From NCBI RefSeq assembly GCF_900109575.1, contig NZ_FOAF01000004.1:248001-312000 (forward strand): 64,000 nucleotides of DNA, in the 5' to 3' direction. This document shows, piece after piece, positions 17,868 to 26,498 of the stretch. Source of the DNA: Olivibacter domesticus. GTDB taxonomy: Bacteria; Bacteroidota; Bacteroidia; Sphingobacteriales; Sphingobacteriaceae. The notes under the pieces were generated by a model. It ran no database searches and was not told the DNA's origin. It was given only the letters and a program-made list of their open reading frames with translations. Positions within the stretch are counted from its first letter, which is position 1; each line of letters starts with the position of its first letter. The translations under genes were made by a program, and so were the position numbers.

Positions 17868-19263
17868 TATTGGCATTACCATCTTTATTTGTATGACTTT
17901 TTTTGCCCCTATATCTTCTTCTGTTATTATTTTTGGATTTACTACCATCGGCACCTGCCCTTACCTCATTAGTGTTAGGTTTTGCGTCATTACTTGCTGG
18001 AGTAGTTGGGCCTTGTTTAACGCCCCCCCTTTTCTCTCCTTTTCCCTTTTCTTTCCTCTCCCCTTGAAGTCTCTCTGGTTCTAATCCTTCTACTGGTGAA
18101 GTCTTATTTTCTACCGTCGATTTATTTTTATTTCGTTTGCGCGACGGTCGTTTTTTCTTTTTACCCTTTTCGTCAAGTCTTGTCAAACTATCCTGTCCTA
18201 CAACATTTTCATAATCATAAGTTACAGGTTTTACTGCTACCTCGATATTTTCTTTCACTTCGACTAAGTCGTCCGGTGTAATGCCGTTCTTATTTCCTTC
18301 CGCAATTTCCTTCACCTTATCTATTTCCAACGAAATCCAGTTTTCGTCTCCAGGAAAAGAAAACCACATTAACCTCTTAAAAATATCTGTTTTTTGTAGA
18401 CGAGCGGTTCCTCTTTTCGTTTCAAGCCTTTCGATATCATTAGGAATATCTTTGAGTGCATCCATATACGTATCCAGCTCATAATTGAGGCAGCATTTTA
18501 ACTTACCACATTGTCCAGCCAACTTCAACGTGTTTAAGGAAAGATTTTGATAACGGGCTGCAGCAGTAGATACTGTTTTAAAATCAGTAAGCCAAGTGGA
18601 GCAGCAAAGCTCCCGTCCGCACGAACCAATACCTCCTAAGCGACTAGCTTCTTGCCTCATCCCGATCTGGCGCATTTCTATACGAATGCGGAATGCTTCT
18701 GCCATTCGTTTTATCAGCTCTCTAAAATCAACTCTTCCTTCGGCAGTATAATAAAAAGTAGCTTTGGTTTTATCCCCCTGATAATCTACGTCACTCAATT
18801 TCATAGAAAGCCCAAGATCCAATGCCAGTTTACGGGCCTTATGCATTGTTTCCCATTCGAGGTCCTTAGCCGCCTGATATTTATCCATATCATTAGCTGT
18901 TGCTTTCCTAAAGATCTTTTTTTCAACAGAAGATGACTCTACTTTATTTTTTTTAAGCTGTAAGCGAACGAGCTCTCCTGTCAATGAAATGTACCCGATA
19001 TCATAGCCACCTGTTGCTGTTTCCACGGCTACGGGTTCTCCCATTTCAAGATAAAGATTCTCATGATTGATATAAAAATCCTTCCTTGAACCTTTAAATC
19101 TTACTTCTACAATATTAAAAGGTATATAGTTAGATGGCATATCCATGTGGCTTAGCCAATCGTAAACATCCAGTTTATTACATCCGTTTGTCATGCATGA
19201 ACCGTTGCTTTGGCAACCTGCAGGGGCACAACCACCTCCGGATGAGCAATTATCACATCCCAT
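17851..19263 (-). CDS. ricT: PSP1-domain iron-sulfur protein RicT-like
   Basis: A 470-residue PSP1/RicT protein. RicT in Bacillus forms a complex with RicA and RicF that carries [4Fe-4S] clusters and tunes mRNA maturation through RNase Y. The N terminus is unusually cysteine-rich (MGCDNCSSGGGCAPAGC). The PSP1 core holds further cysteines in GSCGRELCCSTW and GQCGKLKCCLNYELD (about 218-265), typical of the family. The last 110 residues are lysine-, asparagine- and glycine-rich and probably disordered. I took the ATG at 19263 (MGCDNC) over one nine codons upstream. The order holB, ricT, gldH recurs in Bacteroidota. No RicA or RicF gene is visible here. Confidence 0.88.
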   Translation of the reverse strand: MGCDNCSSGGGCAPAGCQSNGSCMTNGCNKLDVYDWLSHMDMPSNYIPFNIVEVRFKGSRKDFYINHENLYLEMGEPVAVETATGGYDIGYISLTGELVRLQLKKNKVESSSVEKKIFRKATANDMDKYQAAKDLEWETMHKARKLALDLGLSMKLSDVDYQGDKTKATFYYTAEGRVDFRELIKRMAEAFRIRIEMRQIGMRQEASRLGGIGSCGRELCCSTWLTDFKTVSTAAARYQNLSLNTLKLAGQCGKLKCCLNYELDTYMDALKDIPNDIERLETKRGTARLQKTDIFKRLMWFSFPGDENWISLEIDKVKEIAEGNKNGITPDDLVEVKENIEVAVKPVTYDYENVVGQDSLTRLDEKGKKKKRPSRKRNKNKSTVENKTSPVEGLEPERLQGERKEKGKGEKRGGVKQGPTTPASNDAKPNTNEVRAGADGSKSKNNNRRRYRGKKSHTNKDGNANNGDKG

Positions 19264-19298
19264 ATTTATATATTGAGTCCTGTTTATCACAGGAACGT

Positions 19299-20414
19299 TT
19301 AGTGTTTAAATAATAAAACTAATTGCAAAGATACATCTAAAAATAAGATTTTAGGATTTGCATTTCGTTCTATATGATAACATGTTTTTTCAAAGATATT
19401 AATACATGCTTCCAGCTTTTCTGTGCTGTAAAGCGGACTAAATTTTTCTACAAACGACATTTCAGCTTGAGGAAGGTGTACTAAATTTACCACACCTTCT
19501 TTAAAGAGAATTACATCGCGTATAATTTGAATAGCGTAAAGTAAGAAACTTTTTTGATTTTCCCGTCCCAGTTTTGATAGATCTTCATCTACCATACTAA
19601 TAAGATCCAAGACCTTACCTCCAAAGCAGAATCTTAGCCACTGCACAAATAGGTTAAAATGACTATTTCCGCCTTCTTCAGCTAGAAGTGCAAGTACCTG
19701 TTGCATATTACCGGCACTAATGTAAGCCAATTGCGTAGCCTTCTCATTGGTCAGATTTTTTTCGCTGATGAGGTATTCAACCAAGCTCCCTTTATCAATA
19801 GGATTCACCTTTACCAATTGTGTACGTGATATGATTGTATTAAGTAATTGATCTTGATTTTGAGCTACCAGCAAAAAAAGTGTATTCTCTGGAGGTTCTT
19901 CGATCAGCTTCAGCAACGTGTTACCTTCCTTATCAAGAAACTCCGGCAACCACATGATCAGCACCTTATACGAGGCTTCGAAGGCTTTCAAGCTAAGTTT
20001 CTGAATAATATGATGGCATTCGGCTATATTTATATTAGCCTGTTTATTTCCTGCCTCCAGGCTATTTCTCCAGACATCCATCCCTAAATAGGGATTGGAG
20101 AGAAAACTATTTCGCCATTGTTCGATAAAGGTGGTAGCCGTATCCTCCTTATGAGATGCAAAAAAGGGATAAGAAAAGTGTAGGTCGGGATGTATAATTT
20201 TGGCATATTTTCTACAAGAATTACAATTCCCACAACTATCATTCTCCTGCTTATTTTCACAATTTATGTACTGAGCATAGGCAACAGCAAGAGGCAAGCT
20301 ACCGCTTCCTTCCGGGCCGAGAAAAAGCTGGGCATGACTTACTCTATTTTCTTTAACAGTATGAATTAAATGCGCTTTTACCTTCTCCTGTCCGATTATA
20401 TCTTTAAATTGCAT
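19299..20414 (-). CDS. holB: DNA polymerase III subunit delta' (clamp loader)
   Basis: A 371-residue clamp-loader subunit of the AAA+ fold. It opens with MQFKDIIGQEKVKAHL, has a P-loop-like stretch LFLGPEGSGSLPLAVAYAQ (about 31-50) in which the usual GKS is replaced by GSGS, then a zinc-binding cysteine cluster (NCENKQENDSCGNCNSC, about 52-68). The canonical SRTQ-type sensor/arginine region is kept as IISRTQLVKVNP near 195. The lost P-loop lysine suits delta', which does not hydrolyse ATP. It lies upstream of ricT with a 35-base gap. Confidence 0.93.
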   Translation of the reverse strand: MQFKDIIGQEKVKAHLIHTVKENRVSHAQLFLGPEGSGSLPLAVAYAQYINCENKQENDSCGNCNSCRKYAKIIHPDLHFSYPFFASHKEDTATTFIEQWRNSFLSNPYLGMDVWRNSLEAGNKQANINIAECHHIIQKLSLKAFEASYKVLIMWLPEFLDKEGNTLLKLIEEPPENTLFLLVAQNQDQLLNTIISRTQLVKVNPIDKGSLVEYLISEKNLTNEKATQLAYISAGNMQQVLALLAEEGGNSHFNLFVQWLRFCFGGKVLDLISMVDEDLSKLGRENQKSFLLYAIQIIRDVILFKEGVVNLVHLPQAEMSFVEKFSPLYSTEKLEACINIFEKTCYHIERNANPKILFLDVSLQLVLLFKH

Positions 20415-20541
20415 ATCTTTTTATTCGTTACTAGTTGTAATTCTCTGCTTACCATATATCAACCAGTTCATTGAAATAAGCTCATCACTCACCTTTTGGC
20501 AACAATTGTAGCTCAAGTTCGACCTTAGTCAGGCATTTCTT

Positions 20542-20549
20542 TATCTTTG
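20542..20549 (+). promoter_or_regulatory. -7 promoter box for ruvX
   Basis: TATCTTTG fits TAnnTTTG and lies 29 bases before the ruvX ATG. It probably drives ruvX, the methyltransferase and the glucosaminidase genes as one unit. The -33 element is not clear. Confidence 0.55.
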
Positions 20550-20578
20550 TATCTAATAAGCACCAAAAATAACAATTT

Positions 20579-20992
20579 ATGCGGATAATGGCTTTCGATT
20601 ACGGCACTAAACGGATCGGTATTGCAGTAACGGATCCCTTGCAGATCATCGCTACCGCTTTAACCACCATTCATCCCAATCAGGTTATTCAGTATATAAA
20701 AGATTATTTACAAAAGGAAGCTGTGGAAACCTTTGTGGTAGGGATGCCCAAACAGCTTGACGGAACAGCTTCACAATCCGCCATGCACGTAAAAGGTTTT
20801 ATCCGCACGCTAAAAAAAACTTTCCCGACCATAGAGGCCGTTGAAGTTGACGAACGCTTCACATCCAAAATGGCTTCTGCTACTATTGCACAAAGTGGGC
20901 TAAAACGTTCGAAGAGACAGGAGAAAGGCCTTGTTGACACCATTTCAGCAGTTATTATTTTACAGAGTTATATGGAAGGTAAGCAAGTTTAA
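20579..20992 (+). CDS. ruvX: Putative Holliday junction resolvase RuvX / YqgF
   Basis: A 137-residue RNase H-like protein of the YqgF family. The first acidic active-site residue lies in MAFDYGTKRIGIAVTD, and the conserved GMPKQLDGTASQSA (about 56-69) and VDERFTSKMA segments follow, with a late aspartate in KGLVDTISAVIILQSY. YqgF acts in 16S rRNA 5'-end maturation in Escherichia coli, while the resolvase name comes from its fold. It is the first gene of a plus-strand run after a -7 box and is 42 bases from the methyltransferase start. Confidence 0.93.
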   Translation: MRIMAFDYGTKRIGIAVTDPLQIIATALTTIHPNQVIQYIKDYLQKEAVETFVVGMPKQLDGTASQSAMHVKGFIRTLKKTFPTIEAVEVDERFTSKMASATIAQSGLKRSKRQEKGLVDTISAVIILQSYMEGKQV

Positions 20993-21034
20993 CCAGGATT
21001 GTATATACTAACGAAATTATCTATGTTTGTTGCT

Positions 21035-21670
21035 ATGGATATTTTAGACAGTCAGTTAAGTGATTACCTTAGTAGTACCTGCGATAAAGAACCTTCTTTA
21101 TTAGAAAACATTGACCGTGACACACATCTGAAAGAGACCATGCCACACATGCTTTCCGGTCATTACCAAGGCCGTCTACTTAGTATGATTAGCCATTTAA
21201 TATCTCCTCAAAAAATCTTGGAAATTGGCACCTTTACCGGATATGCTACCATCTGTCTGGCCGAAGGCTTAACGGAACAGGGTGTATTACATACCATAGA
21301 CATCAATGAAGAGTTGGAAGAAAGGGTGCAGGCTTATTTTAACGCCTCTGGTTTTGGACATAAAATAAAATATCACGTAGGAGAAGCGACAAACATCATT
21401 CCTAGCCTATCAGAGACCTTTGATCTGGTATTTATAGACGCTGATAAAAAGAACAATCTACGTTATTATGAATTAGTTATTGACAAGGTACGGTCAGGAG
21501 GACTGATACTTATTGATAATGTGCTATGGAAAGGCAAAATAGTTAGTGAACATCCAGACAAACAAACGGAACAAATTCTTGCCTTGAACGATTTTATTGC
21601 ACAAGACAAGCGAGTGCAAAAATTAATACTACCCGTTCGCGATGGGATATTTCTTATTAGAAAACGCTAG
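21035..21670 (+). CDS. Class I SAM-dependent O-methyltransferase
   Basis: An approximately 211-residue cytoplasmic methyltransferase of the catechol-O-methyltransferase-like group. Motif I is ILEIGTFTGYATICLAEGL; further motifs are TIDINEELE and FDLVFIDADKKNNLRYYE, with the metal-site aspartates FIDAD. The substrate is unknown; these enzymes methylate catechols, caffeoyl-CoA-like compounds or small molecules. The start is uncertain: ATG at 21035 (MDIL) fits the family, ATG at 21023 adds four residues, and a TTG at 20999 is unlikely. The following gene starts one base after its stop, so the two are probably translated together. Confidence 0.9.
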   Translation: MDILDSQLSDYLSSTCDKEPSLLENIDRDTHLKETMPHMLSGHYQGRLLSMISHLISPQKILEIGTFTGYATICLAEGLTEQGVLHTIDINEELEERVQAYFNASGFGHKIKYHVGEATNIIPSLSETFDLVFIDADKKNNLRYYELVIDKVRSGGLILIDNVLWKGKIVSEHPDKQTEQILALNDFIAQDKRVQKLILPVRDGIFLIRKR

Positions 21671-21671
21671 C

Positions 21672-22361
21672 ATGAAAAGGATTCTACTAGCAGTCATTTC
21701 AATAGTCGCCATCTCGATAGGCAGTACGCAAATATCGCTCGCACAAAAATCCGCCCAGGAATACATTAATACCTATAAAGAACAAGCCGTCAGTGCAATG
21801 GAAGAATTCGGTGTTCCTGCCAGTATTATCCTTGCAGTCGCTATGCATGAAAGTGCCAATGGAACAAGTAGAGTAGCCACCTATCTTAACAATCACTTTG
21901 GGATCAAAGGTCCAAACCATAGCAAGCAAATTAGATCATCCTATAAAGGGTACACTTCCGTTCAAGAATCATATGATGATTTTATCAGTTACCTAAAAAA
22001 CCGGAAACAATTTCAATCATTATTTACCAAATACGGCCCTTACGAATATCAAGCCTGGGCTTACGGTATTATGAAAGGAGGATACGCAGGTAGCAAATCT
22101 TGGGCAGCTCATATTGTTGCCACGATAAAAAAACATCAACTATTTCTTTTGGACAAAAGACCGGAAGGATATGAAGAACCTATCGCTGTTAAAGACAAAG
22201 AAGAGGTTGTTCTAGCCGTTGAGGCTAAATCCTATATAGTTAAGAAGGGAGACACCCTTGGTGTTATAGCCAAAAGACATCATACAACCGTCCGAAAGAT
22301 AAAAAATGATAATAAACTTAGGAGCGACCGGTTAAAAATTGGTCAACGCATTAAAATTTAA
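21672..22361 (+). CDS. Secreted glucosaminidase with LysM domain, paralogue 1
   Basis: A 229-residue exported protein with a signal peptide ending near ISLAQ (about residue 25). A mannosyl-glycoprotein endo-beta-N-acetylglucosaminidase (GH73-like) domain follows, with the catalytic glutamate context AVAMHESANGTSR near 55-67 and NNHFGIKG. A C-terminal LysM domain (YIVKKGDTLGVIAKRHH, about 186-229) binds glycan strands. It should cut GlcNAc-MurNAc bonds in peptidoglycan. The ATG at 21672 follows the methyltransferase stop directly. It is paralogous to the next gene, and both share the same order of domains. Confidence 0.9.
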   Translation: MKRILLAVISIVAISIGSTQISLAQKSAQEYINTYKEQAVSAMEEFGVPASIILAVAMHESANGTSRVATYLNNHFGIKGPNHSKQIRSSYKGYTSVQESYDDFISYLKNRKQFQSLFTKYGPYEYQAWAYGIMKGGYAGSKSWAAHIVATIKKHQLFLLDKRPEGYEEPIAVKDKEEVVLAVEAKSYIVKKGDTLGVIAKRHHTTVRKIKNDNKLRSDRLKIGQRIKI

Positions 22362-22375
22362 CAAATTTCATAAAT

Positions 22376-23263
22376 ATGAATCAGAATAAAAAAGACCTTC
22401 TATTGCTACGATACTTTTATGCGGTCTTATTTTTATTATCTTTTTCGCTCTTTACAGCGTGTTTACCCAAACAGCGTGTTCTACAAAGCGCTAAGTCGCG
22501 GCAACAGGGCGATTACCCTGGTCGCACCCACCCTACTAAAAAAAGAAATCCATCAAACAATAAGTCAATCGCGATCAGCGCATCTGCTCAAGATTACATT
22601 TCTCGGTATAAGCCAATAGCAATCAAAGAAATGAACACCTATGGTATTCCAGCGAGCATTACATTGGCACAAGGACTACTGGAATCGGCCAATGGGAATA
22701 GTACTTTAGCCAGGGAGGCGAACAATCATTTCGGAATTAAATGCACTTCTGATTGGCGTGGAGATTCCTTTTATAAAGATGATGACCGGATAGATGATTG
22801 TTTCAGAGTTTACGATTCACCAGAAGATTCTTTTAGGGATCATTCTGAATTTTTATTAAGAAAACGGTACGCAACACTATTTGAACTAGATAAAGACGAT
22901 TATGCTGGCTGGGCTAAAGGACTAAAAAAAGCAGGGTATGCCACGAACCCACGTTACGCCGAATTACTAATTGACTTAATTGAACGATATGGTTTATATG
23001 ATTACGATCATGGGGAAAAAACGCCAGAAAAAATAAATCGTGAAGAACGTGTATTCACAGAGATTGCCGAAAACACCCCCAAAGAGCCGGAGCAGGCGGC
23101 TGCCAAACCACCCCTTGAGATGAAAATACACGAGGTAAAACAAGGAGATACCATTTTTAATATCAGCAAGCTATACGGCCTTACACCAAGTGAACTAAAA
23201 AGCATGAATAGCCTCCAAGACGATGATTTGGTATTGGGCCAATTGCTTTTAGTTTCAAAATAA
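22376..23263 (+). CDS. Glucosaminidase lipoprotein with LysM domain, paralogue 2
   Basis: A 295-residue lipoprotein (signal ending LFTACLPK) with a basic low-complexity linker, a glucosaminidase domain (ITLAQGLLESANGNSTLA, then NNHFGIKCTSDW) and a C-terminal LysM (HEVKQGDTIFNISKLYGL, about 250-295). It is a paralogue of the preceding gene, 14 bases upstream, but differs in being lipid-anchored and in having a longer linker. It probably trims peptidoglycan at the outer membrane, complementing the soluble form. It is in one operon with it. Confidence 0.9.
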   Translation: MNQNKKDLLLLRYFYAVLFLLSFSLFTACLPKQRVLQSAKSRQQGDYPGRTHPTKKRNPSNNKSIAISASAQDYISRYKPIAIKEMNTYGIPASITLAQGLLESANGNSTLAREANNHFGIKCTSDWRGDSFYKDDDRIDDCFRVYDSPEDSFRDHSEFLLRKRYATLFELDKDDYAGWAKGLKKAGYATNPRYAELLIDLIERYGLYDYDHGEKTPEKINREERVFTEIAENTPKEPEQAAAKPPLEMKIHEVKQGDTIFNISKLYGLTPSELKSMNSLQDDDLVLGQLLLVSK

Positions 23264-23312
23264 TACATTAAGATGGGATCTTTTTTTGTTAAAAAATGCA
23301 AAATCTTTCTTA

Positions 23313-24119
23313 ATGCGTAAAGCCCTCCGTATTTTTGTTGACTTGAAGATCTTAACAACCATACTCGTTTTACTGCTTACCGGAACTGCTTACCTCTCCG
23401 CACAAGAGAGGGAAGGTATTGTATTTGATAGCTACACCAAGCAACGTGTTGCCCGTGTTTATATTTATAACACCGCTAATGATGCGATGAAATATAATAA
23501 CAAACGAGGAGAATTTGCCATCGAGGCTCAACCCGGAGATACTTTAATTGCCATTGTAAAGGGCTACCATTCAGACACGCTTATAGTAAAGAGTCAACCA
23601 ACGATTGTTTTCAACCTGAATAGATCCACTATATGGCTAAATGAAGTAAGTATTGTAGCCAAAAGATCACCACAGGAAATTCTGGAGGAACGGAAAAGGG
23701 AATATAATACTGCCTATAAAAATGGCGATCCAGGCGACCTATTATCAGTGGGCCCCACAGGGGCAGGCTTAAGCATTGATGCTCTTTACTCGCTTCTCAG
23801 CAGAAGAGGAAAAAACGCACGATTTTTACAAGAACTTATTCAGCGAGAATATGAAAACAATGTAATCGACACCCGCTTTACGCAAATAACGGTTCGGCGA
23901 CTAACAAACCTAAGTGGAGTAGCCTTAGAAGATTTTATGCATCAATATAGACCTTCCTATCATTTCATCATGCAGGCGAACGATTATGAGTTAGGAAAGT
24001 ATATACAGTCATCTTATAATATGTATCGAAAAAACCCAAGTGCTTACCGAATACAAACGCTACCTAAGGTTGAACCCGGAAAACAAGAAGTCAAAATTGA
24101 AAGGTTAAATCCAAATTAG
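23313..24119 (+). CDS. Carboxypeptidase-regulatory-like domain protein, exported
   Basis: A 268-residue protein with an N-terminal signal peptide (KILTTILVLLLTGTAYLSAQ). A CarboxypepD_reg-like beta-sandwich follows (GIVFDSYTKQRVARVYIYN, then GEFAIEAQPGDTLIAIVKGYHSDTL), then a helical region with charged repeats (QEILEERKREYNTAYKNGD). Such modules are common in Bacteroidota surface proteins and SusC-like receptors, but no barrel or plug is present, so this is a stand-alone exported protein of unknown role. I took the ATG at 23313 over a TTG at 23286. It is likely part of the envelope run from 21.7 kb. Confidence 0.65.
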   Translation: MRKALRIFVDLKILTTILVLLLTGTAYLSAQEREGIVFDSYTKQRVARVYIYNTANDAMKYNNKRGEFAIEAQPGDTLIAIVKGYHSDTLIVKSQPTIVFNLNRSTIWLNEVSIVAKRSPQEILEERKREYNTAYKNGDPGDLLSVGPTGAGLSIDALYSLLSRRGKNARFLQELIQREYENNVIDTRFTQITVRRLTNLSGVALEDFMHQYRPSYHFIMQANDYELGKYIQSSYNMYRKNPSAYRIQTLPKVEPGKQEVKIERLNPN

Positions 24120-24214
24120 GGCATTATTCTTGTTGCGAAAGAATTTATATCATACCAGGATCAGGAAAACAAGTTAATCTAAAGGATGCATGATCATTAT
24201 CTTGTTTAAGTGAA

Positions 24215-24245
24215 TTGCATTATAAAGGCAATTTATCTATGTTTG
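24215..24245 (+). promoter_or_regulatory. Promoter (TTG -33, TATGTTTG -7) for the DUF3078-like gene
   Basis: TTG at 24215-24217, a 20-base spacer and TATGTTTG at 24238-24245 match the Bacteroidota promoter pattern. The box lies 72 bases before the ATG at 24318, which supports that start over in-frame codons further upstream. Confidence 0.6.
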
Positions 24246-24317
24246 TGGTTGATTTTGAGTTGGAGAAGAAGAGTCGACTTGTTTTGCTATTTGCGAAGAG
24301 TCGTTAACAATAAAACT

Positions 24318-25307
24318 ATGCTGATGAATATTCGATACCTACTTGTAGTATTTTTTTTGGGAGCAGTTTTCACGGTAAAAGCTCAAGATTATGATTTAAA
24401 CGATTTGAGGCAGGCGCCAAAAAAGAACAGTTTACCGGTAAGAACTCCAAAGATGTCTATTCGAGAAGTAGACATTCAGGATCCTAACCTGAACCTAAAA
24501 ATCAACTACTGGCGTAATTGGACTAGTTTCTCTATAAATGCCAATCAAGCCTCTTTTAGTGATAGCTGGAACAGTGGTGGCGTAAATTCTATCTCTTTAG
24601 GCGCCTTTTTTAATACAAAATGGGATTACACCAAAGAGGATAAAAACTTTGTGTCTGAATTAGACTTAAGGTATGGAAAGATTAAGAATGAAAATCAACT
24701 TGCGCGTAAGAACCAAGACCGCATCTGGTGGGATAATAAGTACTCCATTAAATTTTCTCAGAAATGGGCGTTATTTGCAGCCTTGACCTTTGAAACACAA
24801 TTTGATGCAGGTTGGCAATATGCAAACATTAATGGTGTAGACACCGCGACCAGGAAGATATCCAATTTCATGGCTCCAGGTTATCTTACACCCGCAGTCG
24901 GTCTCGAATATAAACCAGATCAGTTTAGTTCCATCCGTTTCGGTCCAGCGACCCGTATGACCTATATTTTAGATGACAATGTTCAATCGGTAAAGGAAGA
25001 AGATACTACTCGTTTCGGCGTAGAAATACCCGGAAGATTCAAGAATGATGTGAGCTTTCAGTTATTAGCCGGTACCGATCGAGATCTAACGAAATGGTTG
25101 CATTTAAAAACCACGTACGAATTTTTAGCTAATTTTGAAGACCTTAGTACTTCCAGGCATCGTCTAGATGCCATCTTAGGTGTACGCGTTTCGAGAGTAA
25201 TAAGCTTGTTGTTCAATGCGACCCTATTGTATGATCCTAATCAAATAGAGGAACTGCAACGCTCTCAAAGTATTGGTATTGGTCTAAACTATAAATTCCC
25301 TCGATAG
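24318..25307 (+). CDS. DUF3078-like outer-membrane beta-barrel protein
   Basis: A 329-residue exported protein with a signal peptide (RYLLVVFFLGAVFTVKAQ). The body contains NYWRNWTSFSINANQASFSD near its front, a DUF3078 hallmark, followed by alternating beta-strand stretches, tryptophan-rich segments (SWNSGGVNSISL, RIWWDNKYSIKF) and a terminal aromatic-ended strand (GLNYKFPR), all suggesting an outer-membrane barrel. Members are widespread in Bacteroidota with no assigned role. The start is set by the promoter just upstream. The next gene begins 8 bases after its stop, so it is probably co-transcribed with the amidase. Confidence 0.78.
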   Translation: MLMNIRYLLVVFFLGAVFTVKAQDYDLNDLRQAPKKNSLPVRTPKMSIREVDIQDPNLNLKINYWRNWTSFSINANQASFSDSWNSGGVNSISLGAFFNTKWDYTKEDKNFVSELDLRYGKIKNENQLARKNQDRIWWDNKYSIKFSQKWALFAALTFETQFDAGWQYANINGVDTATRKISNFMAPGYLTPAVGLEYKPDQFSSIRFGPATRMTYILDDNVQSVKEEDTTRFGVEIPGRFKNDVSFQLLAGTDRDLTKWLHLKTTYEFLANFEDLSTSRHRLDAILGVRVSRVISLLFNATLLYDPNQIEELQRSQSIGIGLNYKFPR

Positions 25308-25315
25308 GTATATAT

Positions 25316-26179
25316 ATGCATCTAAAACATGTTTTATACGCATTTTTTGTTTCCGCTTTTTTCTTAAGCGCTTGTGCCTCCAAGAAGCAATTTGCGGATA
25401 GCAATAAAATTTACGAAAAACAGGTAGAACAGCTGGCTGAGGTAATAAAACAACCGCTTCCCAGTCCGCAACTTATGGCCTCTGCAGGACTACCGTCCCC
25501 CGGCGTGGAAGGGCAGCGCAAAGACTTCGAGTGGGTAGGCACCGTAAATTTCAGCATGCGCAAGCCCAATTTTGTTATTTTGCATCATACCGCACAGGAC
25601 AGCATACAACAAACATTACGCACCTTCACCTTAGAACGTACACAGGTAAGCGCCCATTATATTATCGACAAAGAGGGAAAAGTTTATCAATTGTTAAACG
25701 ATTATTTACGAGCGTGGCATGCTGGCAATGGTCGCTGGGGTTCTGTTACCGACCTTAACTCTATTTCCTTAGGGATTGAGATGGACAATAATGGTAAAGA
25801 CCCTTACACCGAACCACAAATAACCAATCTACTTACCCTACTGGATACGCTAAAAATAAATTACAACATTCCAACGGAAAACTTCATTGGCCATGGGGAT
25901 GTTGCTCCCGGCAGGAAAGTTGATCCTGGAGCGAATTTCCCCTGGAAAAGATTGGCCGAAAAAGGTTTTGGCCTTTGGTATGATGATATCTTGGCTGCTC
26001 CTCCTACCACTTTCAATCCATTGGATGGTTTGCGTATATTAGGCTACGATACAAGAAATGCTTCCGCAGCTATCTTAGCATTTAAGAGGCATTATGTTCC
26101 AACCGAGACCACTGAAGAATGGACGCCATTCGCACTTAGTATTCTTTATAACTTATATATTAAAAAGACAACCTTATAA
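25316..26179 (+). CDS. N-acetylmuramoyl-L-alanine amidase lipoprotein (Amidase_2)
   Basis: A 287-residue lipoprotein (signal ending FLSACASK) with an AmpD-like amidase_2 domain. It should cut the amide bond between MurNAc and L-alanine in peptidoglycan or muropeptides. Zinc-ligand contexts are visible: NFVILHHTAQ (histidine near residue 85) and FIGHGDVAPGRKVDPG (histidine and aspartate near 193-204). The ISLGIEMDNNG glutamate context is also kept. A C-terminal stretch of about 55 residues (ILGYDTRNASAAILAFKRH) resembles a peptidoglycan-binding helix pair. It lies beside the DUF3078-like gene and closes the envelope run. Confidence 0.9.
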   Translation: MHLKHVLYAFFVSAFFLSACASKKQFADSNKIYEKQVEQLAEVIKQPLPSPQLMASAGLPSPGVEGQRKDFEWVGTVNFSMRKPNFVILHHTAQDSIQQTLRTFTLERTQVSAHYIIDKEGKVYQLLNDYLRAWHAGNGRWGSVTDLNSISLGIEMDNNGKDPYTEPQITNLLTLLDTLKINYNIPTENFIGHGDVAPGRKVDPGANFPWKRLAEKGFGLWYDDILAAPPTTFNPLDGLRILGYDTRNASAAILAFKRHYVPTETTEEWTPFALSILYNLYIKKTTL

Positions 26180-26192
26180 AAAGTTGTCTTTT
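26163..26192 (+). terminator. Terminator after the amidase
   Basis: AAAAGACAAC (26163-26172) pairs perfectly with GTTGTCTTTT (26183-26192). The stem overlaps the stop codon and ends in a T run. Confidence 0.75.
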
Positions 26193-26270
26193 CGAAATGC
26201 TTGAAGCCTAGAAATCTATTTCATTCGTAAATAATTATTCGTTAATCCTATTTTACTATTGGCACTCATG

Positions 26271-26290
26271 AACCGCAAAGCGGTTTTTTA
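26271..26290 (+). terminator. Possible second terminator hairpin
   Basis: AACCGC and GCGGTT flank a three-base loop and are followed by a T run. It may back up the previous hairpin. It lies in the 320-base gene-free gap 26180-26498 between the amidase and glnS. Confidence 0.45.
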
Positions 26291-26380
26291 TCCATCGGTC
26301 GAATGGAGCTTACCACGTTTAAACCCCGAAGGGCTCATGAACACAAAGAATATATAAAACCCGTGAATAAATTTACATTC

Positions 26381-26419
26381 CCATGTATGATGAATCCGCC
26401 AGCTGGCGGATAAACATGG
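26381..26419. repeat. Nested palindrome, REP-like
   Basis: A 16-bp perfect palindrome (TCCGCCAGCTGGCGGA, 26395-26410) sits inside a wider inverted repeat (CCATGT / ACATGG). It is the most structured part of the gap between two convergent genes. Such GC-rich palindromes recall dispersed intergenic repeats or bidirectional terminators. The rest of the gap shows only a direct repeat CTCATGAA. Confidence 0.5.
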
Positions 26420-26498
26420 ACGGTTCATTGCTTTATATAAACATACACCTCTCCATTTCGCTGTGCTTCAGTCGGGAGTGACGTACAGAAGAGCCCTT

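Noticed and set aside
20999-21034. Extended methyltransferase start at a TTG
   Set aside because: The added residues do not fit the family; ATG at 21035 or 21023 is preferred.
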